Origin: Uloborus plumipes
Taxonomy: Eukaryota > Arthropoda > Arachnida > Araneae > Uloboridae
Direction of reading: 5' to 3'
Length of the DNA: 64,000 nt
Assembly (NCBI GenBank): GCA_038373865.1
Contig: JAXGGA010001151.1
Span: 103,193 to 167,192 of the forward strand
Part shown: one piece after another, positions 34,488 to 46,423 of the stretch
Layout: each line of letters begins with the position of its first letter
How positions within the stretch are numbered: the first letter of the stretch is position 1
The notes under the pieces: model-generated
Database searches by the model: none
Seen by the model: the letters and a program-made list of their open reading frames with translations, nothing else
Told to the model about the DNA's origin: nothing
Made by a program: the position numbers and the translations under genes

Positions 34488-34958
34488 TTTTTGAAAAAAA
34501 AATTGAACCGACTTCGGAACTTCACTCGGCAAGTGCTCTAAAAAGTAAAAAATAATTTTATTCTTTGAACACCATCGACACTACATTTAAACATAAGTTT
34601 TGAAGTCGGCGCAAAAACACTATATAGAATCATACGAAACTATAATTTAACTATATATATAAATTGCAATGAATCCACGTTCTTTAATCGCTTTCGCATA
34701 CACTACATTGATAACCACATATTTATATAATGGTACAAATATTCAGTTCTTAATTTTCAATGGTTTCTCTGAAAAATGTTGGCAAAATGTAGTTAAACAT
34801 CATTTCACCTATAGTTTTTGCACCGACTTCAAAACTTATGTTTAAATGTAGTGTCGATGGTGTTCAAAGAATAAAATTATTTTTTACTTTTTAGAGCACT
34901 TGCCGAGTGAAGTTCCGAAGTCGGTTCAATTTTTTTTTCAAAAATATTTTTATTTTAT
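34488..34958. repeat. Near-perfect 145-bp inverted repeat
   Basis: CAAAAATATTTTT-flanked arms pair: AACTTCACTCGGCAAGTGCTC on one side with GAGCACTTGCCGAGTGAAGTT on the other, and AACACCATCGACACTACATT with AATGTAGTGTCGATGGTGTT. The loop is ~180 bp and AT-rich. Confidence 0.85.
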
Positions 34959-35263
34959 TCTTTTTAGTGTAAATGTACATATGAAATAAGGTAATGTTTC
35001 CATTACAAAACTTCACCTAGTTTGCTTAAGTAAATGCTTCATAAAATAAACTATGCAAGAAAAAAAAAAGAAAGAAAGTATCTACGCGTCTAAAACTTTA
35101 AACGATTGACACTAAAAAATAATCCTTGTTATTCTCTGGTATTTATTTGTGTACAAGTTTAATCAAAGGCTAAATATTAACGGCTTTTCAACTAATTTAT
35201 ATTTCAAAACAACATTAGATTCTCGCGGTTCATAAAATTTTGCGACGTATTGCGTACGTGGCC

Positions 35264-35678
35264 AACGCCTCCTAAATACTAAATGCCTATAACATTTGCT
35301 TCGCTACCGTAGAGATGGGTTCAACATTAAACGCCACCTTGCGGCAATCCGATGATGTCATTGTTATTTTTCGATTGGTTAATTTTTAAATTTAAATTCA
35401 GAAATGAACCAATCGTTAATTTTTGGAAGAACTCCGGTAGATGGCAGTGTATCGTGAACCAAGGGAACTTTTCAGCTATTGGCGATGGATCCAAACTATA
35501 TTCGAGTTAAATTTTTTGATTGGTTGATTTTTAAATTTAAATTTAGAAATGAACCAATCGTTAATTTCTCTTTCTCGAAGAACTCTGGTAGATGGCAGTG
35601 TATCGTGAACCTAGAATGAAATCTTGCTCTGTGCTAAAAACCGGGAAGTTTCAGGCATTTAGTATTTAGGAGGCGTTG
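35264..35678. mobile_element. MITE with AACGCCTCCTAAATAC ends
   Basis: AACGCCTCCTAAATACTAAATGCC is inverted at the right end as GGCATTTAGTATTTAGGAGGCGTT, and ACGTGGCC is duplicated at 35256-35263 and 35679-35686. It sits inside a Helitron-like segment. Internally a ~150-bp block (TTGATTGGTTAATTTTTAAATTT-like ... AGATGGCAGTGTATCGTGAACC) occurs twice in direct orientation. Confidence 0.8.
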
Positions 35679-35990
35679 ACGTGGCCCGCTAATGAGTTTC
35701 ATGTTTGCTTCAGTTAAGCCTTCATTCAAAATTTTCATTATCATTATAATAACTGTTTCATATCAATCACGTTTTGTAACAATGCATTTCATATTTAATC
35801 ATTTAGGACAAATCGCTTTAAATTTGAGCAAAAATTTGGAGATTTTCCTCACTTTCTTCAGAATTCCTTTATCAAACCGTATGTAAATTAAGACTAATAA
35901 AACCTGAAATATTACGAATCAATTAGTACCTGGTACGACTTTCAGTTCGTTGGAGTTCAGGAGAAAAAAGCAGGACATAGCAAGATACTC
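35679..35990 (-). mobile_element. Helitron relic (interior and 5' part)
   Basis: GTGGCCCGCTAATGAGTTTC, TTAAGCCTTCATTCAAAATT and CGACTTTCAGTTCGTTGG...AGATACTCGGTTT match, with many changes, units such as 24823-25264. It is older than the arrays. Confidence 0.6.
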
Positions 35991-36412
35991 GGTTTAAAAT
36001 TTTCAAAAGGACCATAGAAATGAATTTCATTATGCAATCCAGAGAAGCCTGGCGTTAAAAATGGTCATTATTACGATTACTGTGATCCCAATTTCTTTTT
36101 CGAAAGATTTCTGCAGGTTCCCGTTATCGAACCCGGACCACGAGAGGATGGGACCAATCGGAAATAAAGACCTTTCCAACAAAAAAAGAATTTTTGAAAT
36201 CGGTCCAGGCATCTTCGAGTAATCTTATAACATACAAAAAAAAAAAAATTTCTCCGACGAATTGTATAACCTCCTCCTTTGTTGAAGTCGGTTAATAACA
36301 ATCTTGTAGTTGCATTATTGTCTTTAAATTGCCGAATCGTTAGCAAAATGGGCCGAATAAAGATATTTTGGGAGGTCACGGTGACCTCCGATGACCTCCC
36401 ATCGTTGCGCTC

Positions 36413-36889
36413 TTGAAAGCGGACGCAGAGCACAAAAAATACGAAAATATTACATGGATTCCAAACGTAAAGCAACTCTAAAGAAGAAAGAAAAATATAT
36501 CCGAATGGAAGAAAAGTTGGTGAACGGAAAATGTTTTCCTCACTTTCTTAGATTGAATTGTCGCTTCTCGAGTCTTTCCCAGAAGAAACATGTTCTATTT
36601 TTATTTATTTTTTGCTCTTTTTTCTGCCCCCCCCCCCTTCCCACACACCGCAGGGGTTAGTTCTTTGGCAACGATTAATGAAAGATTTACAAAGTGTTTG
36701 CTTGGGTTGCCGAACTTCTGTCGCAAGAGATTTTCTATTTTTAGAAATTAAGATGATCAATACAACGAGTTCAATCATTTACGCCGTTTGTGCTTTCTCT
36801 TGTCTTTAAAATGAAATGCATTTGATGGCATTCGTTACTTTTTTTAAAGTGCTATTGTGCAAGCAAACTTTAGAAAAAAGCGAACGCAA
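36413..36889. other. Non-coding
   Basis: Poly-C at about 36627-36637. The short frames show no motif. Confidence 0.4.
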
Positions 36890-36891
36890 TA

Positions 36892-37576
36892 GGGTAGTTT
36901 TCGATTTTTCAATTTTATTTTTATATGATAGAGCAACAGACATGAACATCAACGGCGAAAAAATTTTTGCGCTGCGACAAGTAGTTTTTTTTTTAATAAT
37001 TTTTAAATTTCAAGCGGTTGTGACGTCACTGGGCTTGACGGTTGTGACGTTGGCGCTTTTGAACTTTCCACTAAGGCGAAGAAAGAGCGAGAAGCTTTAG
37101 TGCGAGGAGCTCGAGAAACCGGTTTCTCCGGCTTCCGCACTGTTGTTCGCTCTCCACTGCCGTAAGTTTTTTTTCTCGCCAGGTGATGCGTTTTAAAAAT
37201 TTGACTACGGATTTCGCCAAAAAATATCAAAACAATCACCCCTAGCAGGGTATTGGAGTGCTCTTTGATAAATCCAGTTTTAAATAGTGAATTAGTAGAC
37301 TTTAAGGTATTGATTACGGAAGGAGAAAATCCCGCAATGAAACGATAATGTAGCAAAAATCCAATTTTTATGGATGAAAGGCTGAAAGTTACAGCCCTGT
37401 GACGTCACGGGTTTCGGTTTTAAGGCGCGCTTTTTTTGCGCGTGGGTTTTTAAAAAAATCATTAAGAATCAACCGTTGTGTTTTAAAATTCGGCAATGGT
37501 GAATTTTTGTGTTTTGTAAGCCTCTTAACAATATCTAGTAGTTAAAAAAGGGATATTCAGTAGGTCACAACTACCC
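36892..37576. mobile_element. Possible TA-type MITE with GGGTAGTT ends
   Basis: GGGTAGTT at 36892 and the inverse AACTACCC ending at 37576 are each flanked by TA. The shared terminus is only 8 bp, so this is weak. GTGACGTCAC or a close variant appears at about 37020, 37045 and 37400. Confidence 0.35.
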
Positions 37577-38123
37577 TATTAGTTCGCTATTGACTGTGAT
37601 CCATTTCTCAAAAAATTAAACCATTCAGAGGGTGTGAACAAAGTGTCAAAATGTATGCAATGTCGCAACTTCTGAAACTATACGTTTTTAACCCATGACG
37701 ATTGGTTAACTTTCAAGAAAATGGTCATAAAGTGCTAATTTTTTTATCCCAGAAAATTATATTACCGCGAACCATCTTATTGACAGCAAGTGTAAAGTGA
37801 TGCAAATCACAAATTGCGGCATTTTACCTGTCGGTCAACTAAGGATGCACCAATGTCAAAAGTCTTTTGTTTCAAATGTTTTTTCATGCTTTTGATTTTC
37901 CTAAATGTAAGTTATGGAACCTGGGATCCGTGTAAAAAGTTACTTTTCGTATTTTCGGACTTTTTTTTTTTCACTTCAACCTTTTATATCTTAACTCTGC
38001 ACCTGATTTTGAGCAGTTTTGCCATGGGTAGTATGCATAGGACAAACAATTGCGAAAATAAAGGTCATGCAAGTTCAAACGAACACCCTGAGTTCTGGAA
38101 GCTTGATTCATTGAAATTAAATA
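37577..38123. other. Non-coding with a fragment related to 62575-62675
   Basis: From about 37985 to 38090, TATCTTAACTCTGCA ... ACAATTGCGAAAATAAAGGT ... GTTCAAACGAACACCCTG matches the right part of the element at 61961-62675. The frame 37814-38170 is not supported as a gene. Confidence 0.5.
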
Positions 38124-38557
38124 CTAGCTTATTACCAGGCGTTGCCCGAGTGCTGATTAATACAATATAGCTAATTATAATTATTTTTAACTTATTTCAT
38201 GCAAAAGAAATAGGTGAATTTTAAATTGATAATTCATTGTTAATCTTAATCTTTGTCGGAAAATACTTTTATTTAAATGTGTTAAATTTTATCAATTCGT
38301 ATGCTTAAAATATTATCTCTATTGCTCTATGCTTTCAAAATTGAAAGAAAATGGCCATTTTGAGACAAAAAATTTGAATTTTGAGCTTTTTGGATTTTCT
38401 TTTAATGTCAAAACCCCGCCTATGTGAATTCTATTGCATCAAGTATCCTCTGTTCCAAGTGTGATGAAAATCCGACGAAAACTGTATAAGGAATTGATTT
38501 GTATAAGGAACAAACATAAAATCAAACAAACATAAATCCATGTTTATTATACATAGA
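38124..38557 (-). mobile_element. Short non-autonomous Helitron
   Basis: On the minus strand it starts TCTATGTATAATAAACATG and ends with the hairpin GGGCAACGCCTGG...AAG CTAG, inserted between A (38123) and T (38558). An interior ~150-bp block is shared in opposite orientation with 47270-47400. Confidence 0.75.
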
Positions 38558-39744
38558 TAGACAATTAAAAATAAAAAAAAAAGAACCTGCAGTGACTAAA
38601 TGATCCTTCGAAAGAGATTACAAAAAAAAAAAAAAAAACTGACGTATAAACCTGTTCTCAAGTTTTTGCTAAAAAAATAGGTGTCAGTTTAGAAAAAGAT
38701 AAAAGTTAATTTACCACCTAAATAGAATCTCTGTCAAATATTGACAGAAACGTTTTTCTCCCTTGACTTTACCCCGACTCCTATTAAAATGCAAAGACAG
38801 AGCTCAATCGTTATTACCACTAAGGAGCATTTATTGAAGCTTGAATCAAATTGTGTGAAATATCGTTTATATCAAATACATTTACTAGTTAAGATGCGCT
38901 GTGTTAACAGTCTTTTTTCAACACTGGAATTATACTTGGTTTTCCTTTCGGTTGGAAAGAAAAGGTGAAAAAAGAAAAAAAAAAAATGCTGCGCCAACTG
39001 TCATAATATGTCATAATGTCTATGCTTATGCATAGTTTAATTTATGAAGGTGTATTTTGGTATCTTTGAACCAAAATAGCAACTAAAATGATTTATGACA
39101 AAAATTTTATTTTGTAGTCGGGGAGCAAGTTACATTTTGCATGTAAATTAACAGAATAAAAGTTAATTTTTGCAAGATAATAAAAAATAAGCATGTAGGA
39201 TCACAAAAATAGCACCAACGTAATCGTAAACATTCGGGGAAGTTTAGCCGTAGACCCACTTTACCCCACCTCAGAAAAAAATTCATAATAAATAGAATTC
39301 TAAAGTTTGTTTTTACGCCTTTATGTAGAGCTAATCCCTAGATGTTCTACTACAAGTCGATAACAAAATTAGTAGAAATTGCCAATAAATTATTATTCTA
39401 CAAGAAAGTTCATAAACAGCTAACGCTTACATATTACGTACAATGAGCATAAAATAACTCTTTGTAAGCATTTAATTTGCTTGGAGTGTTCTAATACTAA
39501 TATAAGCATATTTGGTACAATCTCAATTTATGTCTTAAAAAAAGAATTAACAAAATACTTAAATTAGAAAGTAGAAAATGGGTGTATTTCAATATAGCCC
39601 CACTTTTTCCCACCTGACCCTATTTGTTTTTGTTGCAATCTAAACTCCTAGCCTTATTGAAATGAGTTATTTAACTGTTGGAAAAAATCGTCTGTTTTTA
39701 TTTTCTCAGTTTTTAAGGAATTAAAACTCGGTAAATTATAAAAA
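38558..39744. other. Non-coding
   Basis: Poly-A at about 38622-38638 and 38973-38984. The frame 38741-38968 shows no motif. Nothing else supported. Confidence 0.45.
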
Positions 39745-40640
39745 TCTACTTATATTAAAAACTGAGTATCTTTCTAACTATCTTTCTAACTATCTTTCTT
39801 TCTAACTATCTTTCTATGTCACGCTTCTTTCTCCTGAACGCCAATGAACTGAAAGTCGAACCAGGTACCGATAGATAGGTAATTTTTCAAGCTTCATTAG
39901 TTTCAATCTATATAATTATACGATTTTAATTAGCGAAGATATCAATTAATAAGTAGTCAAGTTTAAAGCGATTAAGCCTAATAAATGATTAAATATGAAA
40001 TCCATTCTTGCATTGCAAAACGTGGTTGCCATGCCATGAAACAATAATAAAAATGAAAATGAGAATTTTGAATGAAGGCTTAACTAAATCAAACACGAAA
40101 CTCATAAGCGGGCGACTTACATAGTATTTTTATCGCTAGCTACTTGTAATATTTTGAAACATTCATTTGTTGAAGAGCCATCTACTTATATTAAAAACTG
40201 AGTATCTTTCTAACTATCTTTCTTTCTATCTTTCTAACTATCTTTCTATGTCACGCTTCTTTCTCCTGAACGCCAATGACCTGAAAGTCGAACCAGGTAC
40301 CGATAGATAGGTAATTTTTCAGGCTTCATTAGTTTCAATTGATATAATTATACGATTTTAATTAGCGAAGATATCAATTAATAAGTAGTCAAGTTTAAAG
40401 CGATTAAGCCTAATAAATGATTAAATATGAAATCCATTCTTGCAAACCGTCGTTGCTATGAAACAGTAATATAACAATGATAATGAGAATTTTGAATGAA
40501 GGCTTAACTAAATCAAACACGAAACTCATAAGCGGGCCAAGTACGTAATATTTTTATCGCGAGCAACTGGTAATTTTTTGAAATATAAATTATTTGAAAA
40601 GCCATCTATCTACTTATATTAAAATCTGAGTATCTATAGT
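39745..40640 (+). mobile_element. Helitron 5'-unit tandem array
   Basis: TCTACTTATATTAAAAACTG begins at 39745 and 40181, and with one change at 40609. The first two units are ~430 bp each and lack a CTAG end, running straight into the next 5' end. The third is readable for only a short distance before unrelated sequence. Confidence 0.75.
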
Positions 40641-41738
40641 TGAAGCAAAGCTAACTGACAGCATTGTAAAAGCTACTGGAGCCGTATCACGCCATATCGC
40701 AACTTTTGCAATACCCCGTTCCTTCTCTGGTTTTCCACAATTGACTATTACTCACTCAATCTCGGGAAGTATTACATGCAATGAAAAACACAAAAAACTT
40801 TTGTTTGTTTTCCAGATGAGACGAATTTAATGATTCTTCACAAATATAAACAAAATACTGGAGATTGGATTTAAATGTTCAAATTTTTTTGTAACATCTA
40901 TAACAAGAATCCATAAACACTAATAAAGTACTTTTCCGTTACGGGTGCGCGATGTGAAGCATTTTTAACCTTGGCGATTGTTTTCCATTTCATTCAATTC
41001 CACAATTGTTTAGCGATACGATACGTCATTTTGTTGTTTCAATAAACATTCAAATAAATCAAGCCACTGAACAAAACAAGAGTTAGAATCAACTAGAATG
41101 AAAAATAATTCGCCTAACTAATTGAAATCATCCGTTAGAATGCAGATTAAAAAAACAAATAAACGAGCTATTAAATAACGTGGAAAAAACACTAAAATAG
41201 AATGGAATGCCAAATTGTAAAATTGTCGCCAACGAATTAACTTTCAATATTGTCTTTTATTATCTTTACAGTTTTATTTCGCGGCGGAGATTTTACAAGT
41301 ATTGCAGTAAAGTTTAAATGATCCAATTCTCGCCAAGCAAACGAAGAATTTTACTGGTCAGAAGATAACATGACGTAAAATTAAGTTTAATTCTTTTTTT
41401 TTCAACACAAAATAATATGTTTTAATTGAAGATTTATGAGGTGGATTTCTCAATTCTAAAGTTATTTGACATTTTTTCCATGGAAAAGAAGTTTTTAAAA
41501 GTAACTATATGATTTACACATGAACTATTTCCGTGTGTTGGAACCTTTCCAGTCTAGGCATATCGTACACTGCCAGGTTAGGTTTGACCCGACTATATCT
41601 GGAATTACATCACAAGCATTAAACAATTAAAACAATAAATCAACAAACACACTTGGCGACTAATAACAGAAAATATATGCCAAAATGATGGTGCCAACTC
41701 GATTACATTGTAAATTCTGCCGGTTCACAATGAAATGA
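40641..41738. other. Non-coding, possible Helitron interior
   Basis: Sequence following the third Helitron 5' end. I find no matching copy or 3' end on this strand, and no gene. Confidence 0.4.
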
Positions 41739-41880
41739 CTAGCTGCGTGGCCCGGCGTTGCACGGGCTTTAATGTAGTGAAGACAGTTTGAGAAAACTAC
41801 TCGCCGCCAAGGTGGCTCGCCTTTAAAGTAGTGAGGAAAGTTTAAACAACCGACTCGCCGCCAAGGCAGCTGGCCTTCAA

Positions 41881-42466
41881 CCCTTTAAGCGGTTAATTAT
41901 TTTACCAGAAATGCTTCCAAAAAAGGCATATTTTTTTATTGCATACAGTTAAGTATTATGCTTAACAGAATAAGAATATCAAGAATTTTTTTATTTTTTT
42001 TTCGTTTTCAATGCTTTTACAACATTTTTTATTTTACAATTTTGGTCACAAAGCCCCTAAATGTTTGCTTTTTTCAAGTACAGTGTGCATGCATGCAGTA
42101 AAGAATGGTTTACAAATTATGCAAAACTTTCTTCTTGAATGTAGTTCATCATGTAACAAAACAGTATTTTGGCCGTATATTCCATCCATAATTTTCATAA
42201 GATTAACAAGCAAGGCATACAGTAGAACAAAAAGTTCCCGCTTTCCCGCTACATAGAAAAACCCGGATGAAAAGCATTTCATTTACATGGACAAGCCACA
42301 CCATCTGTTAAAAAATAATACTACTAAATAGTAGTTCAATAATAAAAAATTCGGGCAAACCAGAAAAGGAAATCAGAAAATATCGATGCCCGTACGCCGT
42401 ACGGGCAAACCAGATGAGGCCAATTTCGGGTAGCACGTACACTGTACGGGAAAACCGCTTAAAGGG
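41881..42466. mobile_element. TTAA-type MITE with CCCTTTAAGCGG ends
   Basis: CCCTTTAAGCGGTTAA and the inverse AACCGCTTAAAGGG, followed by TTAA (42467-42470). The left duplication reads TCAA. Neighbouring Helitron units have CCTTTAAAGTAG at this place, which confirms the target was TTAA. ACGGGC motifs inside the right end resemble those of the piggyBac derivative at 8507-9357. The frames 42011-42282 are not recognisable. Confidence 0.8.
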
Positions 42467-42949
42467 TTAAAGTAGCGAAGAAAGTTTCAAAAAATTACTC
42501 GCCACCAAGGCGGCTCGCCTTTAAAGTACCAAGAAAAGTTTCTACAAACTACTCCCCGCTAAAGCGGCTCGCTAAAAAGCTTTCCTACATAAAAAAGTCA
42601 ATCGAATGATTTGCACATGCTTCCTCAGAAATAAAGACGATGTCAAGTAACGCATACTTAGCAATCTCCCTAAATAACAAATAAAATTCCTTACCAAAAA
42701 CAATTATTTTCGAACCGCTATCTTCCTGTAAAATCTATTGCAAAATTCTAAACGAAAAAGGTTTTTTAATATTTGGATCACAGCCAAAAATAAGTCCCTT
42801 CTAAAAACAGCAATTTTATTTAAAAACACATTTTCAAAATGGTACCAGAGAAAAAATATAAGTCATTAATTAGAATTAAAAAAATGTTAGAACTTTGTTA
42901 TAACATGTATTCAAAATGACAACGGAAAAAAATAACACTCTTTAACTTT

Positions 42950-43262
42950 TCGTTCAATTAATTTAATTAGCGTTTTAATTCAAAATGGCATCGATTAGAA
43001 ATAAAAGTCTTGGAATTTTAAATAGTTCAATAATTTAGTTAACGTTATACTTTAAAATGGCAACGGTAAAAAATAAATGTCTAGGAATCTTAAATTAGTT
43101 CAATAATTTAACTAATGTTTTAATTCAAAATGGCAACGGTAAGAAATAATTGTCTTAGAATTTTTAGTTCAATAATTTAACTAACGTGTTAATTCAAAAT
43201 GGCAACGGTAAGAAATAAAAGTCTTGGAGTTTTAAATAGTTCAATAATTTAATTAACGTTTT
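42950..43262. repeat. Tandem repeat, ~72-bp period, in Helitron interior
   Basis: Four units carry AATTCAAAATGGCAACGGTAAGAAATAA and AGTTCAATAATTTAACTAACG-like blocks, with GGCA(A/T)CG at about 42986, 43059, 43131 and 43201. Fewer units remain at 51080-51260. Confidence 0.75.
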
Positions 43263-43469
43263 TAGAATTCTATACATTGCTTTTGCGCCAACTTCTAAAC
43301 TTATGCTTAAAAGTTGTATAGATAGCTTTCAAAGAATAACATTTTTTTAAAAAAATATTTTTGGAGAAGTTTTTTCCTACTGAAGTTCTGAAGTCGGTAT
43401 TTTTTTTTTTTTTTCAAAAATATTTTTATTGCTACTTTGTGCGGGGAAATCGTATCGATATAATCGTAA

Positions 43470-44285
43470 TTTTTCAGTGTTCTTTAGAACTAATTTTCAT
43501 TCAACGATTTGTTGTGAAATTTTGACTGTACATCTTTTAAATGCGCTGATTTTTGCTCGACCAGATTTCCAATGCTTCCGAGCTGCTTTTCCGTGCATCT
43601 GAAGCTCTCTGTAAAAACATTTCTTGCGAATTTTATGGATTGCAATATTTAGTTGCATGATATTTTACCGATTTTGTAGTTGAAAAATAAATCAGTAGAA
43701 ATGCAATCCTTCTCTGCTGTCTGGAGTATTTGTAATGGACATTTCTCCCCGACGCTCACCTCGATGGATCATTTGTAATGGATATTTTTTATGAAGAATA
43801 GCATTAACTAAAACTCATTACATTCAAGAACTGTTTCAGGGTCAAAATCAACATTTTTTTTTCCGCATCGTCGCTTTTTCAATAACTTTACTGAGTGCAT
43901 TCCTTTCAAGCGATATGGCCTGTAAACGGCACGAGCGGGAAATGTAAGCTTCTGAAAATAAAGAACTAAGAAACAGAAGATTATCAAGTATCACACAACG
44001 TGCTCATGACTGAAGAATGGAGGAAACTGCCAGCTGCTATTTCGCGCATCTGAAACTCTATGGAAAAAAATTTCATCAGACTTTTGTATGTAACAGTATT
44101 AATTTATATTAGTTTGCGATACTTGAAAAAATTAACGTAATCCAATGGGTATTATTTCTCTCCGACGTTTCACCTTCGTGGACTTCCTTCGTTACCCTTT
44201 CGTGTATTTTAATGGGCATATTTATAAAATGCAATGATAACTTAAATGAAATAGATTGAATACTTATTCAAGGCAGAATATTTTT
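43470..44285. repeat. Diverged direct duplication, ~460 bp period
   Basis: AGCTGCTTTTCCGTGCATCTGAAGCTCT near 43580 is echoed by AGCTGCTATTTCGCGCATCTGAAACTCT near 44033. TTTCTCCCCGACGCTCACCTCG (43742) is echoed by TTTCTCTCCGACGTTTCACCTTCG (44156). No protein motif. Confidence 0.55.
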
Positions 44286-44290
44286 TAGTA

Positions 44291-46116
44291 TCTACTTATA
44301 TTAAAAACTGAGTATCTTTCTAACTATCTTTCTTTCTATCTTTCTAACTATCTTTCTATGTCACGCTTCTTTCTCCTGAACGCCAATGACCTGAAAGTCG
44401 AACCAGGTACCGATAGATAGGTAATTTTTCAGGCTTCATTAGTTTCAATTGATATAATTATACGATTTTAATTAGCGAAGATATCAATTAATAAGTAGTC
44501 AAGTTTAAAGTGATTAAGCCTAATAAATGATTAAATATGAAATCCATTCTTGCAAAACGTCGTTGCTATGAAACAGTAATATAACAATGATAATGAGAAT
44601 TTTGAATGAAGGCTTAACTAAATCAAACACGAAACTCATAAGCGGGCCAAGTACGTAATATTTTTATCGCGAGCAACTGGTAATTTTTTGAAATATAAAT
44701 TATTTGAAAAGCCATCTATCTACTTATATTAAAAACTGAGTATCTTTCTAACTATCTTTCTTTCTATCTTTCTAACTATCTTTCTATGTCACGCTTCTTT
44801 CTCCTGAACGCCAATGACCTGAAAGTCGAACCTGGTACCGATAGATAGGTAATTTTTCAGGCTTCATTAGTTTCAATTGATATAATTATACGATTTTAAT
44901 TAGCGAAGATATCAATTAATAAGTAGTCAAGTTTGAAGCGATTAAGCCTAATAAATGATTAAATATGAAATCCATTCTTGCAAACCGTCGTTGCTATGAA
45001 ACAGTATAATAACAATGATAATGAGAATTTTGAATGAAGGCTTAACTAAATCAAACACGAAACTCATAAGCGGGCCACTTACGTAGTATTTTTATCGCTA
45101 GCTACTGGTAATATTTTGAAACATTTATTTGTTGAAGAGCCATCTACTTATATTAAAAACTGAGTATCTATGTCTGCTTTTTTCCTTTGAGCGAGCTGAA
45201 CTTACTGAAACTTTCCTCACCATCTTGAAGGCGTGAAGCATCTCAATAATTCGAATGATTTTTTTTACATAGGAAAAAAGAAAAGGCGTGAAGCGCCTGT
45301 AAGCGAGCCGCCTTGGCGGGGAGTAGTTTCTTTAAATTTTTTTCTCACTACTTTCAGGGCACGAAGTGCCCGTGCAACGCCGGGCCACGTGCGTGGTATG
45401 TCTTGAAATCGAATGAACATTAAATTATATCAAATAATATAACTTCAGAATGAGGTAAAAGTTAGAGAGGGGGGACGTTATGCATCAACATGCCGCAGGA
45501 AGCTAATCTAGCTGCCCTGGCAGCTAGTCTACTTATATTAAAAACTGAGTATCAATGTCTGCTTTTTCTCCTTTGAGCGAGCTGAACCAAGGGCGGATCC
45601 AGGTTCTGGTTAAGGAGGGGGTCATTTTCGGAAAGGGGGGGTCAAAGTGCAATTTTTGTGCAAAAATGGGGTGGTTTGGCAGTTTTTTCGTAAAATAAGT
45701 CCCAAAAATGCAATTTTTTGCTATATTTGGTCGGTTAAGGGGGGGGGGGGTCATGATCCCCATGACCCCACTCTGGATCCGCGCCTGAGCTGAACTTACT
45801 GAAACTTTCCTCACCATCTTGAAGGCGCGAAGCATCTCAATAATTCGAATGATTTTTTTTATACAGGAAAAAAGTAAAGGCGTGAAGCGCCTGTTAGCGA
45901 GCCGCCTTGGCGGGGAGTAGTTTCTTGACATTTTCCTCACTACTTTCAGGGCACGAAGTGCCCGTGCAACGCCGGGCCACGTTCGTGGTACGTCTTGAAA
46001 TCGAATGAACATTAAATTATATCAAATAAAACTTCAGAATGAGGTAAAAGTTAGAGAGGGGGGACGTTATGCATCAACATGCCGCAGGAAGCTAATCTAG
46101 CTGCCCTGGCAGCTAG
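44291..46116 (+). mobile_element. Head-to-tail array of four Helitron units
   Basis: 5' ends TCTACTTATATTAAAAACTG at 44291, 44719, 45143 and 45528. CTAG 3' ends at 45524-45527 and 46113-46116, both after TAGCTGCCCTGGCAG. The outer flanks are A (44290) and T (46117). Order and content mirror the minus-strand array 24439-26319, including a MITE at the same site. The 159-residue minus frame 45533-46012 simply crosses this unit and is not a gene. Confidence 0.8.
45587..45786. mobile_element. hAT-type MITE, 200 bp, same site as in the other array
   Basis: Flanked by GAGCTGAA at 45579-45586 and 45787-45794, the reverse complement of the duplication at 25586. Ends are CCAAGGGCGGATCCAG and CTGGATCCGCGCCT. 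Confidence 0.85.
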
Positions 46117-46423
46117 TATCGTATAAATTGCGATATTTCAACGTTCTTTCTAAAGTGTTTTATTTCGGAAAATGTATTATTTTGTTTTTGAAGTTAGGAA
46201 AGAAAAATTTCTTCTTCTTTTAAACGTCGGTAAGATTTCTGTTGGTTTCTGTAAGCAACAAAATTGTTCTTTTTTTCTCTTTTGGCTTATTTTTATATCA
46301 TACTTTTAAGGATTTAAAGTGGAACTATAACTAAAATAGAGTATTCTTTCTGCTGTATCAATTATTTAACAAATAAACTTTTAATTTTATACCACAGGCA
46401 AAGCCGTGCGGGTACCGCTAGTA
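46117..46423 (+). mobile_element. Helitron 3' part, same family as 56531-58264
   Basis: GCAAAGCCGTGCGGGTACCG CTAG ends at 46423 before T. The preceding ~280 bp, including GTAAGATTTCTGTTGGTT and ACTAAAATAGAG, matches the minus-strand Helitron at 56531-58264. The 5' part is missing or displaced by the array at 44291. Confidence 0.7.

Larger units (their letters stand above)
34507..36297. mobile_element. Insertion bounded by CCGACTTC / GAAGTCGG
   Basis: AACCGACTTC starts near 34505 and GAAGTCGGTT ends near 36297. Near the left end an inverted repeat of about 145 bp (34488-34632 with 34813-34958) is almost perfect. A related GAAGTCGG segment is at 43385-43400. The right part carries a Helitron relic and a MITE. 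The frame 36077-36475 minus crosses element boundaries and is not called. Confidence 0.5.
34320..36412. mobile_element. Foldback-repeat arm split by a 1.8-kb insertion
   Basis: 34325-34490 (ACTAAAATTTTTAGGAGGGG ... TTGCCGAATG) and 36305-36412 (AAATTGCCGAATCG ... GGGAGGTCACGGTGACCTCC) are consecutive parts of the left arm of the repeat at 6515-7435. The sequence between them is absent from the 6515 copy, so it is an insertion (34507-36297). Confidence 0.65.
41739..43265 (-). mobile_element. Helitron (minus) with nested piggyBac-type MITE
   Basis: On the minus strand the 3' end is GCCCGTGCAACGCCGGGCCACGCAG CTAG next to A (41738). Moving right, GGCGAGCCGCCTTGGCGG-type units, then the 42640-43260 region, match the interior of the plus-strand Helitron at 50858-51846 in reverse order. 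The 5' end is not found, so the right limit is where similarity stops. Confidence 0.65.

Noticed and set aside
37814..38170. 118-residue frame with a hydrophobic N-terminus resembling a secreted protein
   Set aside because: Its right half is a dispersed repeat also seen near 62600 and it ends inside a Helitron 3' end.
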